Part shown: in pieces, positions 49,001 through 58,800 of the stretch
Position numbering within the stretch: position 1 is the first letter of the stretch
How the letters are laid out: every line of letters begins with the position of its first letter
Source of the DNA: Branchiostoma floridae
Lineage: Eukaryota > Chordata > Leptocardii > Amphioxiformes > Branchiostomatidae
NCBI RefSeq assembly: GCF_000003815.2
Contig: NC_049990.1
Location: forward strand, 20,534,015-20,598,014
Reading direction: 5' to 3'
Length of the DNA: 64,000 nucleotides
Notes under the pieces: model-generated
What the model was told of the DNA's origin: nothing
What the model saw: the letters and a program-made list of their open reading frames with translations, nothing else
Database searches by the model: none
Position numbers and translations under genes: made by a program

Positions 49001-51529
49001 CGGCGGAGCCCTTGTCGTGCTCTCCCAGGATGACGTAATCACCGGAAATGCTGCAAACGTCAGACGACACGAAGAAAGAAGAAAAAAATGTAAAAAAAAA
49101 ACTATAGTGAAACAGTGAGAAGAACGGAATATAGAGAATAAAAGAGGAAACTGGATGTTAGATCTTCTTCATCTACAAGCAGATCCTATAGTAGCATACG
49201 ATAGTATCAAAAGCTGGCAAAGGATTGAAGGCGGCCAAGGGGTGTGTATGTGACCGGAGGTGTCCGTTTGACACTCTTTGGCCAGCTATGCTCATTGGCT
49301 AGCTTTGATACTATCTTATGGCATCGTAGGATCTGCTTGGAGATTAAGGTCTTCTGTAGAAATGGCCGTGCAGTTCGCGGGTTGTTCTTTGACACTTTCA
49401 GGCGTGCCCCTAACGTGGCCCCGTGGCACCCTGTGCATGGCTACAGGGCTGTCTTTGGGCCCGGCCGGGCCCCGGCTTTGTTCAACTCGGAGTTAAAATC
49501 AAACCGGGACATGACGACAAATAGACGCCGTGGCCTACCCGTGAGAAGAACAAGGGGACCACAGCGCGGTATCCGACAGTCACCCGGGACAAATTTGTGA
49601 CTTGCAGCCCGACAGGGGCTACATGCCCGACGGGTACGGACACAACTATGATCAAAACATTAGACAAAGGGAGATTGTACCTGGGATCACAGTGAGCGGC
49701 AGTGACGACCCATTCTTCGTTCAGAAGGGAACCACCGCAGTAGTGCCAGCCTGTAGAAGTCTGGGAAATATTATGGACAAAAACGAGTTATCTTCAGACA
49801 AAATTGCATTGACTTGGGATTACGTCACGTTCCGGAAGGAACAAAAACTAAAAGTGTGATTTATGATTCACATATTTTGTATCAAGATCCTTAGATAGCT
49901 TTACTGCTACTCTCGGTGCCATTCGAGTTCTCTTTGAGTTCTGCGTGCATACTCAGATCTCGGCCGCCGGAGACCCCCCCCCCCCCAAAAAAAACCCAAC
50001 AACAATCGACAATACTTTCATTGAGGATTAGAGTACAATTTACAAATCTGGATAGTGAATTCAGAGATCTTTCCACGGGATACGAACCAAAAACTTTATC
50101 GTCCAATTAGCTATAGAGTAGACCAACGGCTGTTACCTACTTTCACAGTCAGGCTGCAGTCACACTTCCAAACCGATAACCCTGAGTCCTGACGCTGCCC
50201 CCGACGATATTTTCACAGCTAGCTTACGGCTTGGAGACGACGTTTTTTTCGACGTCACCCGGGCTTATTCTAATTCTGAATGAAGATCAACCGGGGCCCG
50301 TCCGAGCGAGCCCCCAAACAGCCCGACGGCCATTTAGACGTAACATGGGACCCCGTCCGAATATGATTAAAAAGCCTGTAAATGGGATTTGTTGGCTGTA
50401 CCACAAATGAGCTACAGAAGTAGAGAATCTTGTTGGGTTACCTGTAGAGACACCTGCCAAGGCCAGCTATGGGGGTTGGCCTCCTCTCCATTGACGATGC
50501 GCGCCTGGAAAGGGCCATACATCAGCCGCCTGGTCATGCGAGGCGCCACGGCGGGAGTTCCGCAGGACTGGGCTGGGGACAACACGGAATAATAAGTTCA
50601 TGTTGCGTCTTCACATAGTGAGCTTACAATAACGTTTCAATGAAATAATGACACCGTATGAAACAATGAGTATTTCCTCTTAAACTCAACTCTACTACTC
50701 TACTCAACTTTACTCTACTCAAGGAGGTTGAAACCTCCTTGCTCTACTCTACTCTACAGTACTCTACAGTACTCTACTGTACTCTATTCTACTCTACTCT
50801 ACTCTACTCTACTCTACTCTACTCTACTCTACTCTACTCTACTCTACTACTCTACTTTACTCTACTCTGCTCTGCTCTACCCTACTCTGCTCTGCTCTAC
50901 TCTACTCTACTCTACTCTACTCTACTCTACTCTACTCTACTCTACTTTACTCTACTCTACTCTACTCTACTCTACTCTACTCTACTCTACTCTACTCTAC
51001 TCTACTCTGCTCTACTCTGCCCTACTCTGCTCTGCTCTACTCTGCTCTGCTCTACTCTACCCTACTCTACCCTACTCTACTCTACTCTGCTCTACTCTAC
51101 TCAATTCTACTCGTCTCTACTCTACTCTACTCTACTCTGCTCTGCTCAACTCTATTGTACTCTACTCTGCTCTAATCTACTGTACTCTGCTCTGCTCTAG
51201 TCTGCTCTGCTCTACTCTACTCTACTCTACTCAACTCTACTCTACTCTACTCTGCTCTGCTCTACTCTGCTCTGCTCGATTCTACTCTGCTCTACTCTAC
51301 GCTTCTCTAATCTACTCTGCTCTACTCTACGCTTCTCTAATCTACTCTGCTCTGCTCTACTCTACTCTACTATACTCTACCCTACTCCATTCTACTATGC
51401 CATATGCTACTCAACTGAGAACATACATGCACGTGGCATAAATACGACAAAAAGTAGAAAGCAATTGCAAAGAACGAACTTACCCTTGGCGTAGGACGCC
51501 AGAGAGAGGACACACAAAAACCAGATCAT
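46079..51529 (-). CDS. Secreted chymotrypsin-like serine protease (gene 1), 6 exons
   Basis: Exons are 51484-51529, 50442-50572, 49681-49760, 48782-49050, 47053-47189 and 46079-46240, in phase, 274 residues. The signal peptide is [16 protein letters not shown]. The propeptide begins SCGTP and ends at R|IVNGEEA, the activation site. Catalytic residues are His in VTAAHC, Asp in YDICLLKL and Ser in CMGDSGGP. The residue six before the Ser is Ser (ESSSSCMGDSGG), and SWGSSRCS lines the pocket, both as in chymotrypsin, so cleavage after large hydrophobic residues is likely. Cys pairs of chymotrypsin, including C1-C122, are present, plus two extra Cys (KLCHAQY, YDICLLK). It is presumably a digestive or secreted zymogen. 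The assembly gap falls within intron 4, between exons 4 and 5, which join in phase without missing residues. Confidence 0.93.
46850..47031. repeat. Foldback around CCCGGCCGGG
   Basis: TTTCCAAACCTGGGCCCGGCCGGG on the left and its approximate inverse near 47000-47030 enclose about 180 bp, between the last two exons of gene 1. A relative with GGGCCCGGCCGGGCCCC is at about 49458, and similar interior words occur near 54000. Confidence 0.5.
47262..48295. mobile_element. Inverted-repeat element containing the assembly gap
   Basis: 47722-47850 is the inverse of about 48100-48230 (for example GACATTGTTTACACATTTAT and its complement, CTTGCTGCGT and ACGCAGGACTTG). Outside them, AATACCACAACGA before the gap pairs with TCGTTTGTGGTATTT at 48240-48290, where TCGTTTGTGG is repeated four times. 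The terminal subrepeats explain why the left arm failed to assemble. No coding frame. Confidence 0.7.
47278..47721. other. Assembly gap, 444 N
   Basis: A run of N inside intron 4 of protease gene 1. Open frames drawn across it are meaningless. Confidence 0.99.
49153..49349. mobile_element. MITE with AAGCAGATCCTA / TAGGATCTGCTT ends
   Basis: AGCAGATCCTATAGTAGCAT and ATGGCATCGTAGGATCTGCT are inverted, followed inward by GATAGTATCAAAAGCTGGC and its inverse. About 197 bp in intron 3 of gene 1; same family as 1-159. Confidence 0.75.
50689..51415. repeat. (TCTAC)n pentanucleotide array, about 730 bp
   Basis: Long runs of TCTAC with TCTGC, CCTAC and other variants, in intron 1 of gene 1 between the signal-peptide exon and the propeptide exon. 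Because five-base units cycle through all frames without stops, it yields open frames of up to 237 codons reading Tyr-Ser-Thr-Leu-Leu. They are not genes. Confidence 0.95.
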
Positions 51530-51600
51530 CTTGCCAGGACTCGCTCAACACGATGTAGAATCGAGATTCGAGTGATGGAGGAACCTGACATTGGTGCCGG

Positions 51601-51608
51601 TATTTATA
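51601..51608 (-). promoter_or_regulatory. TATA box of protease gene 1
   Basis: TATAAATA on the minus strand, 72 bases upstream of the ATG at 51529. The sequence from here to the ATG is about 85-90% identical by eye to the same region of gene 2 (61674-61753). Confidence 0.75.
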
Positions 51609-51837
51609 CAAAATGTGAGGCAGTAACCCAGAGAACAGCCCAGATGGCCGCGATAGATATGACATCTCAACTGAGATTTATCATTTCCTGAGAGTGTTTA
51701 CTTTATGCTAAACCTGTTATTTCTTAGAATATATTGGTATATTGCACCATCAGAGACTACTTCTAGTAGTACTCGAGACATTGGTTTAAACAAGGACGTT
51801 ACTATATAACGTCCTTAGTTTAGAATATCCAACTTAT

Positions 51838-52153
51838 GCTGCTATGTTGTTATGTTGTGTTGTTTGTTTGTTTGTTTGTTTTATTTGGATCTCCATTAGT
51901 GATACATGCAGTATCACTATTTTCCTGGAGTTGTGTTGTGTTGTTTTTGTTTTGCTATGTTATGTTCTGTTACGTTGTTATGTTATGTTATATTATGTTA
52001 TGTTGTTATGTTATGTTATGTTATGTTATGTTTTTGTTTTGCTATGTTATGTTATGTTATGTTATGTTATGTTATGCTATGCTATGTTATGTTATGCTAT
52101 GCTATGTTATGTTATGTTATGTTATGTTATGTTATGTTATGTTATGTTATGTA
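51838..52153. repeat. (TTATG)n pentanucleotide array, about 315 bp
   Basis: GTTATGTTATG repeats with GCTATG and TTTTG variants, 230 bp upstream of the gene 1 TATA box. Overlapping open frames (Met-Leu-Cys-Tyr-Val) are artefacts. Confidence 0.95.
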
Positions 52154-52481
52154 TAATAATGTTGTACCATAAAATGACATAGTGTTTTTTTGCATTGTCT
52201 AATAGAGCCCACCAGATAGCGACACTAGTATAGATGACAGTCGGGGACGAATAATGGCAAAAAAAAAAAACAGTATATATTGCCACTTGAAAACGATTAC
52301 CAACATTCAGTCCTATAAAAACTCCAATACGTTAAACATAATGTCTTATGATCCATATTCAAGGAGTGGCATGCTTATCACCTCAATCAAAATGAAGGTA
52401 TTGTTTTTATGCGTCTAGGTGTGTGTATGTGTGTGTGTATGTGAGTCTGTGTATCTGGATATTTGTGGTCAGTATAACGTA

Positions 52482-52482
<1 letters not shown>

Positions 52483-52516
<34 letters not shown>
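52483..52516. repeat. (TA)n microsatellite
   Basis: Seventeen TA units, preceded by a GT-rich segment. Confidence 0.95.
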
Positions 52517-52517
<1 letters not shown>

Positions 52518-52556
52518 CTTGGGGGGAAAAAGGACAAGGTCGATTTTGGGCCTGGT

Positions 52557-53118
52557 TTATGACCTTGACCTGCATCAACACAGCATTCAAACAACTGGAT
52601 AAAGTCTGGAGATGTTCAGATCTGAACATCTGTACCAAGATCCGGATGTTCAATACCATGGTAAAACCTGTTCTACTGTATGGTGCTGAGACATGGAGAA
52701 CAACAGCCGGCATAACAAAGAAAGTACAAACATTCATCAACACTTGCTTACGGAAGATATTGAAAATCTACTGGCCAAACACCATCCGTAATGAAGAACT
52801 ATGGCAACGCACCGGACAGGTACTAGTAGGGGTAGAAATACTACGTAAGCGGTGGACCTGGGTGGGTCACACCCTGCGAAAGCCAGCCTCAAGCACAGTT
52901 AGAGAAGCATTCACATGGAACCACACAGGAAAGCGCAAGAGGGGAAGACCTAGAAACACCTGGAGGCGAAGCCTGGAGGCGGATGTGAGGGAGTCTGGCT
53001 ACACATGGGGACAGCTGGAGGAAATAGCCCAGGACCGCCGGAGGTGGAAGCAGCTAGTTCGTGGCCTTTGCCCAAGGATGGGCAGTAGGCCCAAGTAAGT
53101 AAGTAAGTTATGACCTTG
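52557..53118 (+). mobile_element. 5'-truncated non-LTR retrotransposon, 3' end of ORF2
   Basis: A 540-bp insert (52568-53107) encodes the C-terminal part of a non-LTR reverse-transcriptase protein: FNTMVKPVLLYGAETW, then a region with KRKRGRPRNTWRR and LCPRMGSRPK, stop at 53096-53098. The frame is intact but the polymerase core is absent. The 3' end is (TAAG)n. TTATGACCTTG is found directly before and after (52557-52567, 53108-53118), an 11-bp target-site duplication that shows genuine retrotransposition. The clade cannot be set from this fragment. Confidence 0.88.
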
Positions 53119-53314
53119 TTTGAGCACAAAGAATTACGACCCACTTCCAACTCGAGAGTCCTCAACTCCAAACAAAGAGTTGCAGAGGGGCCGTTATCAG
53201 ACGGTGCTGCCGGTTTTACGGCAATTTCCTTGCGAACGTAACATACGGAGCTGTACTTACGTAATTGTGTTTGCATATAACGTTGTTATCGAAAATTGTG
53301 CTTATATATAACGG
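53119..53314. other. Upstream block shared with protease gene 2
   Basis: GTGCTGCCGGTTTTACGG, TTGCGAACGTAACATACGGAG and nearby words match 62280-62335 upstream of gene 2 (GTGCTGCCGGTATTGTAG, TTGCGAATACAACATACGGAG). The order relative to the genes is the same, so the duplication that made the pair reached this far upstream. Confidence 0.6.
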
Positions 53315-53690
53315 TATGGCCTTGTTGATATCATTATATGGATGACTCCCGCGCAAAAACTTTCATCCATTTCCAAAAATCAAAAGAAAAGTTTTCAACC
53401 ATAGTGTAAATGCAAAATGAGGATATATGCGGAATGCTAACAAAAATATCGGAATTCATGTCTACTAATGTCATAGAATGGCAAGGTCAATTTCAAGGTC
53501 ATAGAAGCAAGTTAAAGAACAAAAATGAAGGATCTATTGTTCGGTATAACATACTCTGCGTTTTTAGTTATTTATTCAACCTTCCTGACCACGTAGAACG
53601 TTTTTGGACAATTCTTTTATTCACAGGCTCGCATCAGTTTTGGGGTCCCCAGAGGATGTCATCCATATAACGTTAATCAAATCAACACGG
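53315..53690. mobile_element. MITE, GGATGACATCC family, internally deleted
   Basis: Left TATGGCCTTGTTGATATCATTATATGG and right CCATATAACGTTAATCAAATCAACACGG, with GAGGATGTCATCC before the right end. Closest to the subfamily at 15095. About 375 bp. Confidence 0.7.
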
Positions 53691-54239
53691 AGAGTCGTTT
53701 GTTATCTGAGGCTTTGATAAAACCCATTGTAACCAATGCCACACTAGCTGTTCACTTTGCCATTATTGTTTGAGTGCGTTCTCTAAAACTGTGTGTTCAA
53801 AATACCCTACGATGGATCAATATTGATTCATATACTCACTACTCAGTATTCTAGCAGAGGAGGGAGGGGGCAGACTGCTGAAAATCGCATCAACACAGCG
53901 ATCAATTGTAGTATCAAAAATGTGATTGATTTTGAAGCACAGTCAGAATGTATGATATCCATAACATAGGCCTAGGACTGACATCATACAACCACTAGGG
54001 CAAAGGTCCGTTCGGGCAGTTTTAGGGAACGAAAGGTACGATACAAAGACTATGAAACACATAACGGACCAAACAAGAAAGCTTCTGAAAAAAGCTGGCC
54101 GGTGCGTATTTTGGAAAAAGCCTGGATGTTAAACAAAATCACATGAAAAAAAGAGTTTTTAAACATCGAATTACTGACTTGGTTTGTCTTCTATTAATAA
54201 AACATTACATGAGATTTGTCTAACAAAGAAAAAAAAATT

Positions 54240-54328
54240 GTTACAAGTGGGGTTCGAACCCACGATCCACGGCTGCAGAAGCAAATCGCTAGATCCACCC
54301 GGCGCGTAGACCGCTCGGGCACGCTAAC
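54240..54328 (-). tRNA. tRNA-like sequence (Ser/Leu type), probably a pseudogene or SINE head
   Basis: The 89-nt minus-strand sequence has an A-box-like TGCCCGAGCGGT and a perfect B-box GGTTCGAACCC in a 5-bp T stem (GTGGG/CCCAC). Acceptor ends pair at positions 1-4 (GTTA/TAAC) but mismatch at 5-6. No anticodon stem forms, so no amino acid can be assigned. A run of nine T follows, a Pol III terminator. It may still be transcribed, but is unlikely to be a working tRNA. Confidence 0.45.
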
Positions 54329-54673
54329 TCCATTGCGTAATGTTGCGTATAGAAGCGCTATAATAAAAGTTTGGTTAAATTGACCGATCCATGCATGTAT
54401 CCATGCAAACCAAACCGTTGAACGGTTGAACGAACGTTGTCTATTTTCAAGTATCCGCTTAACCATCTTCGTTGAAGCAAGGACGTTATATCCTTGGTTG
54501 AAGGAATACGGGAAAAGTGGCCGCCCTCACAAATTCAGGGCCCCAGAAGGGCTCCAAGAAGATGACTTGTGACATGTGACGTAAAACACGTTGGAAAACT
54601 GGTGAATATTGTATGTTTTCTTCGCCGTATCGTAATTGAATTAATGAGTCTTTGCAACAATTGCTTCGTTTCC

Positions 54674-54920
54674 ACCAAGGTTTAGGTGACCGTCTGTCAC
54701 CTTCCTCGGGGTCGGGCAATTCTGACTAGTTCACATTGTACTGCAGCTTATGGATGCGGTCCCAAACGTGAAGTATTTACAATGTTTGTGCAGTTGCACT
54801 CACTGTACGTCTGGGACTACATGATTAACGTTAAGCAGCGACACCTAACCTGCAGTACAATGTGAACCAGTCAGAATTGCCCTGAAGAAGGTGACAGACG
54901 GTCACCAAAACGTCGGTGCA
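54674..54920. mobile_element. Foldback element, GGTGACCGTCTGTCACCTTC arms
   Basis: Left arm ACCAAGGTTTAGGTGACCG through CACATTGTACTGCAG is inverted in the right arm, ending GTCACCAAAACGTCGGTG. A related single arm is at 59985-60090. No coding capacity. Confidence 0.7.
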
Positions 54921-55677
54921 AACAATGGTTGCATAACAAGAATCTCTTTCTTCAGTGACTTACCAACCTGGTGAAACTATTCACGGCCATATCGTTTTGT
55001 TATGTCTTTGGATTACGTAACTAAGAATCTGTGTGTTTGATGTTATGTTGCCGGTCGCCCACAACAGTATTGCTCAAGATTACTTGTTTTGTTATGTCTT
55101 TGGATTACGTAGCTAAGATCTGTATAATGTTATATTTTTTCTGTGTGAACTACAAACGCTAGGCTATTGGGACCGGGTACCCCAAACAGTATGGTTCAAG
55201 AGCATTTTTGTCTTCCTGAAGCGTTCTAATTCATCATAGAGAAATTCCTCTAATCAGGTGTATTTCACCATGTGGTCCTTTGGGAAACGTTAGCATTTCA
55301 ATTGTAAATACCTGGGTATGTACTATGTCCACCTCTAAAACCATACCATATACTTCATGGTGGTTCCCAACGCTGGTTCATGCAAATCTAATTAACCACA
55401 AAACATCAAGTCTGCTTTTGGGATTGTATATAGCTATGCTTTGGGTTATAGCTTATAGGTATAAAAACTGCGTTCAAATATCTATCCAAGTCTCTACCAG
55501 ACTCTGGCATGGCCGAATAGTAATTGGCGTTAACTTTGTCTAAGTTTGGAATAAAAGTCTAGTAGGAGTTAATTGACCTAGGAGTGAACTACCCATGCAT
55601 CCATCTATGTATCTATCCATCCACCCATCTATCATATGTAAAGGAAGACAGAGATTCAATAATTGTGCATTATGAAC

Positions 55678-55683
55678 TTTATT
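55678..55683 (-). terminator. Poly(A) signal of protease gene 2
   Basis: AATAAA on the minus strand, 191 bases past the stop codon at 55874. Confidence 0.6.
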
Positions 55684-55873
55684 GACTGTAAACGACGGAT
55701 CTCTTTTAATTTTGTTTGCAAGCAAGAAAGCCGTATACAATGCTCCCATATGACCGAAGTCATTCAACTTTACCATGCCTGGCTGAAAAGAAGACTTGAT
55801 CTACAGTCTATGCAATTGCTACAGGGCAGACATGGTAGAGGCGATGTTGAGAGGGAAGGACGTGAGTCGCAAC

Positions 55874-58800
55874 TTAGTTGTTGGCCATGGTGGAGTCGAG
55901 CCACTGGCGGAGGTTGGTGACGCGTGCGTACACGGCAGGGGTGGAGGTGCTGCACTGGGAGCTTCCCCAGGACACGACTCCGATCAGGTTCCAGGCACCG
56001 TCCTTCTGGCACACCAGCGGGCCACCAGAGTCACCCTGGGGGGACACGAAATAAAGAACAGGGTATTGGATTTCTTTTACACTACCAGTACAGTAACCTG
56101 GAATCCAGTCTAGTTGTGGCACGGCCTACCGTAGTTAGTATAGACTCTCTACGGGGTCAGTGCAGCTCTAAGCCGCCGGTGTAATCATTCACACCCAGTG
56201 GGAGTTAATTAATAGGCCACAACTAACTGCTGGTCGGCAATTAACTCCCACTGGGCCAAGTCTAACCGCGTGAAAATCCTACCGGTGTGAATGATTACCC
56301 CGGCGGCTGAGAGCTACACTGGCCCCGTAGAGAGCCTAAACTAACTACGGTAACGTTAGGCCGAGCCAGTAGTAGACTTGATTCCAGGTTACCAGTACAG
56401 TCGCCCGCTTTACGATGTCTATGAAACATTTTCCTCAGAGCTTCTGACTTGAATGCTGCTGCTGATCCAATCCTGGCAAATTTTACCGAATTTGAGCTAG
56501 ACCCTCGCTATCAACTTGCAACTATGAGAAATGGTGAAATGACATATTGAATTTGTTCGCCAAATCATTAATATTCTATGTGATTTAATGTTACATTCAT
56601 GAATAAATATAAAAATGTATGCTAATTTTCTGACGTCATGGGTCAAAATCGAAGATGGCGTACCTTTAATCATTATATAGCAAACATGGATACATCGACT
56701 GATGATGTAAAACGTGCTTGCTACTGCCCTAGGTGATTCTTTAAATGTATTCTTTATTTCTTCCAAAAATTAATTAACAAATTCATCAGGTTGGTAGAAC
56801 ATAAAATATTGGAGTTTTCTTTTACACCACCAGTACTGTCTTTTACCTGATTTACGTTTCGATGTCTATCAGACGGAGCTTTTGACTGGAGTGCTGCTTC
56901 TCACCGGTCTATATAGCCGATGTAGGTGGCGCTTTTGCTGTGAGAAGCAACATTCCAGTCAGAAGCTCTGAAATAGATACCTAGTATTGGACCCCTCAGT
57001 GGGAATATGAAGAGTAACAGGCGACAGTATAATTCCGGACAAACACTCTAATTCCGGAAAACCTTAATAATTTCAGATTGACCAGATGAATTAGTATTTG
57101 TAGGTATGATATATCAAAGGATTTTGAATACGTAGGCTGCAATTAGATGTCTCTACGAAGAAAGGTCTGCAGAATTCTGGCTCAGGGTCCCAGAATTCTG
57201 GTAGAATTCTGGCAGAATTCTGACTGTGAGGCAAAATTCTGGCAGAATCCATAGAATTGTCTTTCTTCATGGAGACATCTAATAGCAACCTTCATATATA
57301 TTCAGCATCCTTTGATATATCATACCTACATATATCAATTCATCTGGTTAATCTATTTTGAAATGAATTGACGTTTTCCGGAATTCAAGTGTTCATCCGG
57401 AATTATACTGTTGCCTGTTGAGTATAGAAAGTACACGGCGTTTTAGTCTCACCATGCAGGAGGTGGCACCATCTGCGCCTGCGCAGACCATGCGGTCAGT
57501 GATGGTGTTGACACTTCCCCAGGCGGCCTGGCACTGCGAGGTGCTGATGAGGGGGATCATGGCCTGCTGCAGGATGTCAGGGGTACCGGAGGCTGGGGGA
57601 ACGGGGGCGGGCAACCGTTAGTATGACGATTACTACTCTGACCAATGTCAGACTTTGTCCCTGTCCCTGTACAGTGAAAACAAGAAATGCTGGCCACGCA
57701 AGCTGGCATAATGGTGAGGTTGAGATGATGGCAAAATATACGGTTTGTAAGCAGGAGAAATAACCACTTTGGAACCGTGCCCTATCCTAGCAGAAAGAGA
57801 GAGAGAGAGAGACAGAGACAGAAAGAGACAGAGACAGAAAGAGACAGAGAGAGAAAGAGAGAAAGAGAGAGAGAGGGAAAAAGAGAGAGAGACAGAGAGA
57901 CAGAGAGAGAGAGAGAGAAAAGAGAGAGAGACAGAGAGAGAGACAGAGAGAGGGAGAGATTAGGATAAAGCACAACAGAAACGACATCACCGACGAGCCC
58001 AGCAGCTGTCGCTGTAGTGCAGTACAGCTACAGATTGAACAATAGTCTTGGTGCCGTTCCACACCTGGCAAAAAAACGTGCCCAAATGATTACAACACTG
58101 CCGACGCATTATACAAATTTAAAGGATGTCAATTTGTATATGACGTCAGACTGGCATGGGACGCACAGAAGCATTGCGCAATGCACGATGCGCGTGCAAC
58201 GAACTACAGCTGTCTGCATGCAGGGCAAACTGGAAGGCACCCAGGAATGCAGACCGGCAGCCGGAAAGCTGAGACCGGGCACTAAGCGTGGAAAAAAAGG
58301 AGAGACAACTCACAGGAGGCAGATGTCTTTCCCCAGCCGGAAGTGTAGCACCTCATCCCAGCAGGGAAGGAAGAGTCATCACCGGAGTTTGCCATGCAGA
58401 CGGGGTGGACTTTATCACTGAACACGGCGGGGGTGGCCAGCTTCAGCAGGCAGATGTCGTAGTCGATGGTGTTGGAGTTGTACTGCTGGTGGCAGATCTT
58501 CCTGGAGATGCGCACGCGCTGGATGGACTCGGTACCGCCGCCCTTGTTGTGCTCTCCCAGGATGACGTAGTCAGAGGAAATGCTGCAAACGTCAAAGGAC
58601 AAGAAGTGGTGTGATCAGTGATAGGTACCAAAAATTCAGGTTCAGTTACGGTCCAGGTCTAGAGAATGAGGTCCCGGTTCGTACCTGTCCCTGGTCCTTA
58701 TTGTTTGTGAAAACTAGTGAATGGACGATACTAAAAACAACGGTCCAATTCTCTAAAAAGAAATCTATTTGGGGGAGTATCCGACTCCCGCATATAGTAA

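Noticed and set aside
50728-51441. 237-codon plus-strand open frame of Tyr-Ser-Thr-Leu-Leu repeats
   Set aside because: Produced by the (TCTAC)n array, which has no stop in any cycling frame. It is antisense inside an intron of a real gene.
51836-52182. Overlapping Cys/Tyr/Val-rich open frames
   Set aside because: Read from (TTATG)n in three frames at once; repeat artefact.
52559-53098. Active reverse transcriptase gene
   Set aside because: Only the C-terminal 180 residues are present; the polymerase core and endonuclease are missing and the insert is 5'-truncated.
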